A DNA stretch of 6,159 nt from Nitrospinota bacterium (GTDB lineage: Bacteria; Nitrospinota; Nitrospinia; UBA9942), in NCBI GenBank assembly GCA_016200365.1, contig JACQEW010000151.1:1-6159 (forward strand). The letters run 5' to 3'. Shown one piece after another: positions 1 to 5,581 of this stretch. The notes beneath the pieces are model-generated. The model made no database searches. It worked only from the letters and a program-made list of their open reading frames with translations, and was not told where the DNA came from. Positions within the stretch are counted from its first letter, which is position 1, and each line of letters begins with the position of its first letter. A program made the translations under genes and the position numbers.

Positions 1-1686
1 GAAGACAGGGACAACCACCTCGTAAAATTTGTGAAGCTCAAAAAGCGTCTCAAAGACCTCATTCCCTGGGACATGAAGATGGATGCCATGAGAAGGTGGG
101 GAGGACTTGATAAAATTGTCCATAAAATCGAAAGGACAGGCTCTGAATATTTCAAGCTCAAAGGGACAAAATTTGAGAATACCTTGAAGGGTATAGCCAC
201 TTATGAAGATGAAGACTTTAGAATCAGAGTTGTAAGGCAGGGAGAGCTTCTGTTAAATCTTGAATCATCTGGTAAAACGGCAAAATGGGGGCAATACTTA
301 AGGTCACCGGATGTTTATTTTGAGATTTTAGACAAATGCAGCGATAAGTTCTTACCATTAAAAGAAGTGGCAGAAATAAAATATGGGGTAAAGGCAGGGA
401 TAAACGAATTCTTCTTTTTAACTGATGATAAAATAGTTCACTGGCAGATAGAGGATGAGTTCACAGTGCCTTTGATAAAATCCACTAAAGATATTGAGAC
501 CCTTCAGGTAGACCCTGCAAATTTAAAAATAAAGGTCTTTAAATGCTCAAAAGACAAAAAAACACTTTTAAGAGAGAGGAAAATCGGGGCGCTTAATTAT
601 ATTAAATGGGGCGAAAAACAGGTCACTAAGGAAAGGGGGAAATATAAAAAGGGCGGGATACCATTCACAGAAGTGCCATCTGTTCAAGGCAGGAAAAACT
701 GGTATGATATAGGAGATAGAGAGCCTGCAGATTTTTTAATCAATCAATTTATTAATGCAAGATTTTTCTTTCCTGTAAATAAAGGATGTTTGGCAGACCA
801 CACAGTCTTTGAAGGACAGATAAAGTTAAGAAAAGAAAAATCCATATACGAAGCCATTTTAAATTCTACCATTACATTTTTGGGGATTGAACTCTCAGGG
901 CGATTAAATCTCGGTGAAGGGTTGCTGACATTTTATGGTCCTGATATCGAGGATTTGTTAGTTCCTCTTGCTCAAAATATTTCTAAAACAAAAAAAGAAG
1001 AAATCCTTAAAGCCTTTGATAAACTCCTTACCCGTCCCATCAAACCCATCTTTGAAGAAGTCAAGATGAAGGACAGGCAGAGGCTTGACAGTCTTGTCCT
1101 ATCGGCTATTGGTCTTGACCCGAAGAAATACCTAAAACCTCTCTATGAAGGGCTCTGTGATCTGGTTAGAGAAAGGATAGAGCTTGCAGGGATGAGAAAG
1201 AAAGTCAAAAATGCAAAGACCGAAAAGGATATTGAAAGGCTTATGGAGCAGGTTATAAGTGAAATCATCCCAAATGGACCAAGAAAATTTCCAGAGGAGT
1301 TTATTGACAGCAGGTATCTAAAACCTGCCCTGAGCGAAGTCGAAGGGGAGGCAAAAGAAATCTCTATTTCAAATGAGCCCTTGAAACTCGGCAATTACTT
1401 CATGGGGCAGCAGGAGGTTGTATCTGACAGCGGCTTTAAATATACGGCACAGGGCATTGAAGAAGCAAAGTTTATCATCTATTCACAAAAGCCAAATTGC
1501 TACATCGTTAAATTACCGAAAGACAGAATAAGACTCACAAAGGCTGTTTATGAATATGAGCGATATATAAAAGGTCTGAAGGACGAGCTCTTTCAAGCCT
1601 TCTTCACCCGCACCCACGACCATAAACTTGCAGATACATTGGTAGAGAGGGTTATTGAGGGAATGGGGATAATTACATTACTGTAG
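1..1686 (+). CDS. N-6 adenine DNA methyltransferase, C-terminal target-recognition part (5'-truncated by window)
   Basis: The frame is open from base 1, so the gene begins outside the window and the GTG at 31 is not a credible start; 561 residues are visible. The peptide matches the back half of Eco57I/TaqI-like N-6 DNA methylases, which transfer a methyl group from S-adenosylmethionine to adenine. Recognisable blocks are the LRSPDVYFEIL stretch (about 298-330), the EVAEIKYGVKAGINEFFFL block that opens the target-recognition domain (about 364-420), the VPSVQGRKNWYDI region (about 673-711), and LSGRLNLGEGLLTFYGPDIEDLLVP (about 892-966). A charged, helical, probably coiled-coil segment follows (about 1165-1266), then a C-terminal domain of some 100 residues that I do not recognise. 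The catalytic motifs (SAM-binding glycine loop, NPPY) must lie upstream, so activity and any fused nuclease cannot be judged. A repeat-derived peptide, PALSEVEGE, is inserted near codons 442-450 of the visible frame. The stop TAG at 1684 is the first three bases of the adjoining fold-back element. It could be a stand-alone methylase, a type IIG enzyme or part of a phage-defence locus. Confidence 0.82.
   Translation, partial: EDRDNHLVKFVKLKKRLKDLIPWDMKMDAMRRWGGLDKIVHKIERTGSEYFKLKGTKFENTLKGIATYEDEDFRIRVVRQGELLLNLESSGKTAKWGQYLRSPDVYFEILDKCSDKFLPLKEVAEIKYGVKAGINEFFFLTDDKIVHWQIEDEFTVPLIKSTKDIETLQVDPANLKIKVFKCSKDKKTLLRERKIGALNYIKWGEKQVTKERGKYKKGGIPFTEVPSVQGRKNWYDIGDREPADFLINQFINARFFFPVNKGCLADHTVFEGQIKLRKEKSIYEAILNSTITFLGIELSGRLNLGEGLLTFYGPDIEDLLVPLAQNISKTKKEEILKAFDKLLTRPIKPIFEEVKMKDRQRLDSLVLSAIGLDPKKYLKPLYEGLCDLVRERIELAGMRKKVKNAKTEKDIERLMEQVISEIIPNGPRKFPEEFIDSRYLKPALSEVEGEAKEISISNEPLKLGNYFMGQQEVVSDSGFKYTAQGIEEAKFIIYSQKPNCYIVKLPKDRIRLTKAVYEYERYIKGLKDELFQAFFTRTHDHKLADTLVERVIEGMGIITLL
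1324..1351. repeat. Short REP-like interspersed repeat inside the methylase gene
   Basis: The core CCCTGAGCGAAGTCGAAGGG (1328-1347) is a sequence I recognise as a recurrent dispersed repeat in many environmental bacterial genomes, often translated as ALSEVEG on one strand or STSLRAG on the other. With its flanks it forms a small hairpin: CCT (1324-1326) pairs with AGG (1349-1351) and CCCT (1328-1331) with AGGG (1344-1347), with one mismatch between the two stems. It is read through in frame without a stop, adding about nine residues between a conserved-looking helical region and the C-terminal domain of the methylase. Its presence in other genomes is recalled knowledge; only one copy is visible here. 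Confidence 0.7.
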
Positions 1687-1818
1687 TTTACCCCGTTAGA
1701 AAGCCCCGCCTGTAAAGGCGTGGATGAAATAAAGATTCATTTATAGCAAACACGGGGTTTAATGCCCCGTGAGAGCCTTCACCTTAGAAAGGCAAAGTCT
1801 TTCTAACGGGGTTTACTA
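1684..1818. repeat. 135-bp fold-back (MITE-like) element with 20-bp inverted ends and four internal hairpins
   Basis: The two ends, read inward, are TAGTTTACCCCGTTAGAAAG (1684-1703) and TAGTAAACCCCGTTAGAAAG (1818-1799), 18 of 20 identical with a perfect 14-bp core. Inside, four local hairpins follow one another: 1704-1723 (8-bp stem with one mismatch, GTAA loop), 1724-1740 (5 bp), 1751-1771 (CACGGGG/CCCCGTG, 7 bp perfect) and 1775-1793 (GCCTT/AAGGC). The whole could fold as a multi-branched structure in RNA or single-stranded DNA. It encodes no protein. It lies exactly between two convergent genes, whose stop codons fall in its arms, so it may also work as a bidirectional terminator, though there is no U-tract. 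The segment around 1701-1728 resembles the hairpin-plus-GATGAA ends of IS200/IS605 elements, a weak likeness. No clear target-site duplication is visible. It may be a non-autonomous mobile element or a genome-specific repeat family. Confidence 0.7.
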
Positions 1819-2462
1819 AATCTCCTGCTTCCGTTTCCCTGATAGACATACTTTATCGTGTAGTAGCCTGCTATGCCTTCGAGGTAATATTTCATTAGCT
1901 GCATCTTTGCATACTTTCCGTCTGCAGTGCGGACAATGTAGACATTTTTTTTAGGTTTAAGGTGGTGGGTCATAAAATCGTAGGCATACCATTTTTCTGC
2001 GGCAGGATTCTCGGTTTCGGCAGGATTTTTCCTTATATCTGTCATATAGCCTGATTCCGGTGTCTCGACGACGGATTCAAATTCTGCATTCTCTATTGCA
2101 AGGATTCCTCCTTTACCATTTGGATTGGAAGCCCCGCTGTTGGAGATTATCTTCGCCCTCCTGAATCCTATATCCCAGTCGGCAGATGACCTGTCTGATA
2201 TGGGGACGATTGCACCCTTTGAAAAATCGAGATATATCCAATCATTTGGTGAAGACGCATTTATCGTGAATATCATCTCGGCGGAGAGATTTTCTCCCAC
2301 ATCATTAGGCTCTGGGTTTGAGATTTTAGATGCGATTATCTTTTCGCTTCCGGGTGGCGGCTCGGGGATATTCAGATTGCTGAGGTAATACAGGGAAAAA
2401 ATAATACCGATAAATATGACAAGATTGGCTATTAGAAAATATTTCACCAGATTTTTTGACAT
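1803..2462 (-). CDS. HmuY-family protein, membrane-anchored
   Basis: This 219-residue protein has an uncleaved-looking N-terminal hydrophobic segment (residues about 8-28) after a short positive start (MSKNLVK). A proline-rich linker (about 32-39) follows, then a globular domain outside the cytoplasm. The domain carries family hallmarks of HmuY: SADWDIGFRRAKIISNSG (about 93-110), EFESVVETPESGYMTD (about 127-142), WYAYDFMTHHLKP (158-170), VYIVRTADGKYAKMQ (174-188) and the terminal YYTIKYVYQGNGS. HmuY of Porphyromonas binds haem with two histidines; here H166 and H167 are visible candidates, but whether they are ligands is unknown. There is no lipobox cysteine, so it is anchored by the helix rather than by lipid. 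No strong Shine-Dalgarno precedes the ATG at 2462. It lies 25 bp downstream of the small Cys-rich gene, probably in one operon. Its last residues (SKPR) and its stop are encoded by the arm of the fold-back element. No TonB-dependent receptor is adjacent, so a haem-uptake role is only a family-based guess. Confidence 0.8.
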   Translation of the reverse strand: MSKNLVKYFLIANLVIFIGIIFSLYYLSNLNIPEPPPGSEKIIASKISNPEPNDVGENLSAEMIFTINASSPNDWIYLDFSKGAIVPISDRSSADWDIGFRRAKIISNSGASNPNGKGGILAIENAEFESVVETPESGYMTDIRKNPAETENPAAEKWYAYDFMTHHLKPKKNVYIVRTADGKYAKMQLMKYYLEGIAGYYTIKYVYQGNGSRRFSKPR

Positions 2463-2487
2463 GAAATAATAATATCATAATCTCTGT

Positions 2488-2682
2488 TTACTTGTTATTA
2501 AATTTTTCCGATAAATTTTCGTAAATTTTACATTCCTTAAAATTTTCACCGCAGTAATATATCATCGGCATGACCTTTGAGCTGTTTGTGCCGACGCAGT
2601 AGCAGTCATCATGGGGATTCTGAACAAAGGGACATAATTTTTCCCGGAAGGTCTTTTTTGGCTTTTCTTTTTCGGTATCCAT
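2488..2682 (-). CDS. Small cysteine-rich protein, unknown function
   Basis: This 64-residue protein has a lysine/glutamate-rich N-terminus (MDTEKEKPKKTFREK) followed by a compact region with five cysteines at 17, 27, 29, 44 and 51, in the pattern C-x9-C-x-C-x14-C-x6-C. There is no signal peptide or membrane helix, so it is probably cytoplasmic. The spacing suggests a metal site (zinc or iron-sulphur) or a redox-active small protein, but I do not recognise a named family. The phrase IYYC near residues 41-44 and the CKIY ending recall small proteins seen with signalling genes in Deltaproteobacteria; this is only an impression. The ATG at 2682 has no good ribosome site. It ends 25 bp before the HmuY-family gene on the same strand, which supports real translation and co-transcription. 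The dense cysteine pattern in a low-complexity-free frame argues against a chance reading frame. Confidence 0.62.
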   Translation of the reverse strand: MDTEKEKPKKTFREKLCPFVQNPHDDCYCVGTNSSKVMPMIYYCGENFKECKIYENLSEKFNNK

Positions 2683-2697
2683 CTTTAGATGAAAATC

Positions 2698-2814
2698 AGC
2701 CGCAGACTTTCACAGACAAATAAAGTGAAAGTGAAAGTGAAAGTGAGAAGCAATAGATTCCTTACACTTACACTTGCCCTTGCACTTCTGTTAAGTCTGT
2801 GTTTGTCTGTGGCT
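2698..2814. repeat. Imperfect 117-bp palindrome built on GTGAAA-like hexamers
   Basis: The left outer arm AGCCGCAGACTTTCACAGAC (2698-2717) is nearly complementary to the right outer arm 2795-2814 (AGTCTGTGTTTGTCTGTGGC plus T). Moving inward, repeated GTGAAA units on the left face CTTACA/CTTGCC-type units on the right (about 2761-2789). The arms meet at AAT (2752-2754) and ATT (2757-2759) around a two-base loop. Mismatches are spread along the arms. A 60-codon plus-strand reading frame crosses it and yields KVKVKVKV and LTLALALLLS, the low-complexity product expected from hexamer repeats, so I do not call it a gene. The stop codon of the response regulator (2813-2815) lies at its right edge. 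It could end transcription of that gene, or be an interspersed repeat or mobile remnant. Confidence 0.68.
2725..2746. repeat. Tandem GTGAAA hexamer, about 3.7 copies
   Basis: Three exact GTGAAA units (2725-2742) are followed by a partial GTGA. They form the inner left arm of the larger palindrome. Such short tandem units are prone to slippage, so copy number may vary between strains. Confidence 0.85.
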
Positions 2815-3574
2815 AACATGTTTTATTTATCTTTCGGAATTTCAGCGGACTATGCCCGGATACTTTCTTGAAGGTATTGAAGAAGTGGGTTCTGCTTTTG
2901 TATCCCAGAAATTCCTGAATCTCCGAAATTTTATAGCTTGAATCCCTTAAAAGCTGTTTTGCCGTCTCCAGCCGTATCCTGTTGAGATAAGTCCTGATAG
3001 TCATGCCGCAGTCTTTTTTAAAAACTTTGCACAAGTGGTATTTCGATACACCGCATACATAAGCCAGTCCATTCATATTTAAAGATGAATGAAATCCATG
3101 ATGAATCTTCTGCAGGCATTTTATGGTTATAGGATGGAGAGAGGATATTTTCTTGTCTATTAAAGACATGGGTGATACCAGCTTCATATAATCGTTTTTG
3201 GTATAACCTGTAATTTCTATTATTTTTTTCTTAATCTCCTCCTCATCGAAGGGTTTTTCGATATACCCGCTGACCTTGAGATTGCATGCCTCTTTCGCCC
3301 TGCTATGATTGCTGTGTGCGGTGATAATCAGGGCAGGTATATATTGGTTGATCTCTCTTATCTTTTTTAAAAGCTCGATGCCGTCTATTTTAGGCAGTAA
3401 AATGTCTATGATAATCAAGTCAAAGGGCTTCCCGAAAGAAAAGATAAGCTCCCACGCATCCTCTGCATTTTCCACAGCTTCAAGCTCATAATTGTTGTTT
3501 GGTTCTGGCTTTAAAATTTTATGAGTGACAGGGTCGTCATCTACCAGCAGGACATGAACTTTTCTCTGAATCAT
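2813..3574 (-). CDS. Response regulator: CheY-like receiver with AraC-type DNA-binding domain
   Basis: The protein has 253 residues. The receiver domain (about 5-122) shows the acidic cluster D12-D13-D14 (VDDD), the phospho-acceptor D57 in DLIIIDILLP, the switch threonine T85 (IITAHS) and the conserved K107 (YIEKPF), so it should accept phosphate from a histidine kinase. After a linker (about 123-150), two helix-turn-helix motifs of the AraC/XylS type fill residues about 165-248: LAYVCGVSKYHLCKVFKKDCG and ISEIQEFLGYKSRTHFFNTFKKVSGHSPLKFRK. It is therefore a cytoplasmic, phosphorylation-controlled transcription factor. No kinase gene is visible beside it, so it is an orphan as far as the window shows, and its targets are unknown. 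The ATG at 3574 starts just before the first receiver strand and is the natural start, but no Shine-Dalgarno is evident. Its stop lies in the edge of the hexamer palindrome. The HmuY and Cys-rich genes lie downstream on the same strand, 131 bp away. Confidence 0.92.
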   Translation of the reverse strand: MIQRKVHVLLVDDDPVTHKILKPEPNNNYELEAVENAEDAWELIFSFGKPFDLIIIDILLPKIDGIELLKKIREINQYIPALIITAHSNHSRAKEACNLKVSGYIEKPFDEEEIKKKIIEITGYTKNDYMKLVSPMSLIDKKISSLHPITIKCLQKIHHGFHSSLNMNGLAYVCGVSKYHLCKVFKKDCGMTIRTYLNRIRLETAKQLLRDSSYKISEIQEFLGYKSRTHFFNTFKKVSGHSPLKFRKINKTC

Positions 3575-3963
3575 ATATATGATAATTACTACAATTTGGT
3601 TTGGGTCAGGTTCCCCAGTCTGTAAGCGCCAACCGAGGGCTAATAACTGTGCAAGGACACTTTAATCTTAAATAAGACGATAATCAATGCTGTGTATTGT
3701 CATTTTTGTATCTTTATTGGTCTTTAAATGGAATTTTTGGAGTTAAAGGGCAGAAAAAAGGAGCAGGAATGACAAGAAAGATGCGTTGCCGAAACCTCCC
3801 CGGAAGATAGAGCCTTTGTAAGGGGGAAGGATAATCGGGTCTAAGGCTTTAAGGGTTAAGATAAATTTTTCTAGAAAACCCCCTTTAAATTCACCCTCAC
3901 CCCAACCCTCTCCCATAGGGAGAGGGAGAGAGGGGCAAGGGGAGAGGAAGTAGTTGTTGAGGC
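3575..3963. other. Gene-free 389-bp stretch between response regulator and phosphomannomutase
   Basis: No convincing gene is present. The right half (about 3790-3945) is dense in C- and G-runs and contains the inverted repeat listed separately, plus a perfect 12-bp palindrome TTTTCTAGAAAA at 3867-3878. The left half is AT-rich and must hold the promoter of the response regulator (minus strand), but I could not pick a confident -35/-10 pair or a sigma-54 site. Two very short plus-strand frames (ATG at 3729 and 3768, 13-14 codons each) were judged too short to call. Confidence 0.6.
3894..3941. repeat. GC-rich inverted repeat (REP-like), 23 bp past the phosphomannomutase stop
   Basis: A perfect 9-bp stem CCCTCTCCC (3906-3914) / GGGAGAGGG (3918-3926) with loop ATA is flanked by outer arms CCCTCACCCC (3894-3903) and GGGGCAAGGG (3932-3941), complementary at 8 of 10 positions. 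The CCCTCACCC-aa-CCCTCTCCC pattern is a dispersed repeat I recognise from many Gram-negative genomes. On the minus strand it follows the phosphomannomutase gene and could stabilise or end its transcript, but no run of T follows it directly, so it is not a canonical intrinsic terminator. Confidence 0.72.
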
Positions 3964-5331
3964 TTAAAATCGTTTCAAGTCTTTTAATGCCGGGAATTCT
4001 TTCAGCTTTTTATATATAATATTCTTATAGTCTTCCAGCTTTTCTTTAGTGTCTGCCTCAAATCTTACTACAAGGACAGGCTGGGTATTGGATGCCCTTA
4101 TGAGACCCCACCCGCTGTCAAAAATAACCCTCGCACCGTCAATAGCGATTACCTCATACTCCTTTTTAAAACCAGCGGTAATCTTTTTTACTATCTCAAA
4201 TTTCTCTTCATCAGGACAGTCTACCCTTATCTCAGGTGTGGAAACGGTCTTAGGCACATCCGAGAGCATATCGGTTATCTTCCGATTTGTGCCTGAGAGT
4301 ATCAACAGGAGCCTTAATGATGCGAATATTGCATCGTCAAAACCAAAGTATCCGTCTTTAAAGAATATGTGACCGCTCATCTCCCCGCCGAACTCTGCAT
4401 TTTCTTTAAGCATCTTGTCTTTTATTAAAGAATGACCTGCCGCCCACATGATTGGTATACCGCCGTGCTTTTTAATGTCATTGCCGAGATTCTGGGAGCA
4501 TTTTACCTCGAATACAATCTTTGCGCCGGGCTTTCTCTTTAATATGTCCCTCGCAAATATAATCATCAACTGGTCGCCCCAGATAATGTTTCCTTCGTTA
4601 TCCACGACCCCTATCCTGTCCGCATCCCCGTCATATCCAATACCCACATCAGCCTTTTCATCCCTTACCTTTTTTATTAAATCGGTCAGGTTCTTTACTA
4701 CTGTCGGGTCGGGGAAGTGATTCGGGAAATTACCATCGAGATTGCAGTAAAGCTCACTCACCTCGCAGCCCAAATCACGAAGGAGCTTAGGCGCTATAAG
4801 CCCCGATGTCCCGTTCCCTCCATCGAGGACAACCTTAAGCTTCTTATCGAGCTTTATCTTCGATTTCACCATCTCAAGATATGGCGTAATTATCTCATAC
4901 TCTTTTAGATTGCCCTTACCTGTTGAAAGTTTCCCACTTTCTATGATCTCCCTTATATGCTGTATCTCCTTTCCGTGAATGGTAGTCTTTCCGACACAGA
5001 GCTTAAAGCCGTTAAATTCAGGCGGGTTGTGGCTGCCAGTAATCTGAACGGCGCCGTCAACAGGAAGATGAAACAATGAGAAATATAAAAGAGGAGTGGG
5101 TATCAAGCCGCAGTCGGTTACATCAATCCCTGTTGAGAGTATCCCTTCAACGATAGCGTCCCTGAAATCCTTTGAGCTGAGGCGGTTATCCCTGCCGACA
5201 GTAACATGCCTCTTGCCGAGATTCCGCATCATTGTCCCGTATCCCCTGCCTATATCCCTTACAACATCATGCGTCAGGTCTTTCCCAACTGTTCCCCTTA
5301 TGTCATATTCTCTAAAAATTAAAGGATTCAT
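3964..5331 (-). CDS. Phosphomannomutase/phosphoglucomutase (AlgC type)
   Basis: This complete 455-residue alpha-D-phosphohexomutase interconverts mannose- or glucose-6-phosphate and the 1-phosphate, via a bisphosphate intermediate, in the cytoplasm. It feeds GDP-mannose or UDP-glucose synthesis for surface polysaccharides. All four family sites are present: the phosphoserine loop TGSHNPPEFNGFK with S100; the magnesium loop GYDGDADR with D234, D236 and D238; the sugar-binding GGEMSGH (315-321) with E317 and S319; and the phosphate-binding RASNTQP (412-418). Length and motif spacing agree closely with Pseudomonas AlgC (463 residues), and the N-terminal FREYDIRG is typical. The ATG at 5331 has a textbook AGGAGG site five bases upstream. 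It lies 40 bp after the DUF2283 gene on the same strand, so it may be read from that promoter or from its own. No other polysaccharide gene is in the window. Sequence alone does not settle the preference for mannose or glucose, so no symbol is given. Confidence 0.95.
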   Translation of the reverse strand: MNPLIFREYDIRGTVGKDLTHDVVRDIGRGYGTMMRNLGKRHVTVGRDNRLSSKDFRDAIVEGILSTGIDVTDCGLIPTPLLYFSLFHLPVDGAVQITGSHNPPEFNGFKLCVGKTTIHGKEIQHIREIIESGKLSTGKGNLKEYEIITPYLEMVKSKIKLDKKLKVVLDGGNGTSGLIAPKLLRDLGCEVSELYCNLDGNFPNHFPDPTVVKNLTDLIKKVRDEKADVGIGYDGDADRIGVVDNEGNIIWGDQLMIIFARDILKRKPGAKIVFEVKCSQNLGNDIKKHGGIPIMWAAGHSLIKDKMLKENAEFGGEMSGHIFFKDGYFGFDDAIFASLRLLLILSGTNRKITDMLSDVPKTVSTPEIRVDCPDEEKFEIVKKITAGFKKEYEVIAIDGARVIFDSGWGLIRASNTQPVLVVRFEADTKEKLEDYKNIIYKKLKEFPALKDLKRF

Positions 5332-5336
5332 TCATA

Positions 5337-5342
5337 CCTCCT
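5337..5342 (-). promoter_or_regulatory. Strong Shine-Dalgarno for the phosphomannomutase
   Basis: On the minus strand this reads AGGAGG, five bases before the ATG at 5329-5331. A second ATG overlaps just upstream (GGTATGAATG) but is in another frame, so the site fixes the start given here. Confidence 0.88.
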
Positions 5343-5371
5343 ATATTTTAATAAATCATCCCATTTTTTCT

Positions 5372-5581
5372 TTATGGAATTGCCACCTCTTTTTCTTTTA
5401 CAACACTGGAAAGAGAATTAAGAATAAAGTCTTTTGCATCGAGTATTTCAAGAAGAACAGGCTCGCCATCTTTTGAAAAATGGATAATCATCTGTCCTTC
5501 TTCTTCGGCGTAATCTATCTGCTTATCTGAAAGCTCAATAAGAAGTGTGTCTACATCTTTACTATATCTAATTTTTCTCAT
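5372..5581 (-). CDS. DUF2283 family protein, probable antitoxin
   Basis: This 69-residue soluble protein fits the DUF2283 pattern: an opening Y-S-K-D-V-D-T-L-L-I-E-L strand (about 6-17), a short acidic stretch (IDYAEEEGQ, 22-30), a middle strand MIIHFSKDGEPVLLEILDA (31-49) and a variable tail. DUF2283 proteins are small, often lie next to DUF4258 genes and are regarded as likely antitoxins; that role is family inference, not proven here. The start ATG at 5581 lies inside the 3' end of the DUF4258 gene, a 14-bp overlap, and has a strong AGGAGG site within that gene (5589-5594), which implies translational coupling. The typical ILGIEIL-A-S ending is replaced by LLEILDAKDFI plus about 15 extra residues. 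Confidence 0.8.
   Translation of the reverse strand: MRKIRYSKDVDTLLIELSDKQIDYAEEEGQMIIHFSKDGEPVLLEILDAKDFILNSLSSVVKEKEVAIP

Noticed and set aside
1143..1394. 83-codon minus-strand frame inside the methylase
   Set aside because: Antisense shadow of a well-supported gene; it includes the reverse reading of the REP-like unit (STSLRAG).
1701..1728. Guide-RNA end or right end of an IS200/IS605 element
   Set aside because: The likeness is limited to a hairpin followed by GATGAA; no TnpA or TnpB fragment is nearby and the element has long inverted ends, unlike that family.
1684..1818. CRISPR repeat or riboswitch
   Set aside because: There is no regular repeat-spacer series, and the structure lies between gene 3' ends rather than in a leader.
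2689..2871. 60-codon plus-strand reading frame (KVKVKVKV, LTLALALLLS)
   Set aside because: It is the translation of the hexamer palindrome; low-complexity content, overlap with the response regulator's 3' end and no family match make it a chance frame.
3729..3809. Two tiny plus-strand frames (ATG at 3729 and at 3768), the second with a GGAG site
   Set aside because: Only 13-14 codons each, no recognisable product and in a repeat-rich spacer; chance cannot be excluded.
3894..3941. Canonical intrinsic terminator of the phosphomannomutase gene
   Set aside because: The stem is strong but no T-run follows it on the minus strand; kept as an inverted repeat only.
4049..4908. Several plus-strand frames opposite the phosphomannomutase
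   Set aside because: All are antisense to a gene with intact catalytic motifs and show no family signature.
5096..5476. 126-codon plus-strand frame
   Set aside because: Antisense to the phosphomannomutase start and the DUF2283 gene, both of which have strong ribosome sites.
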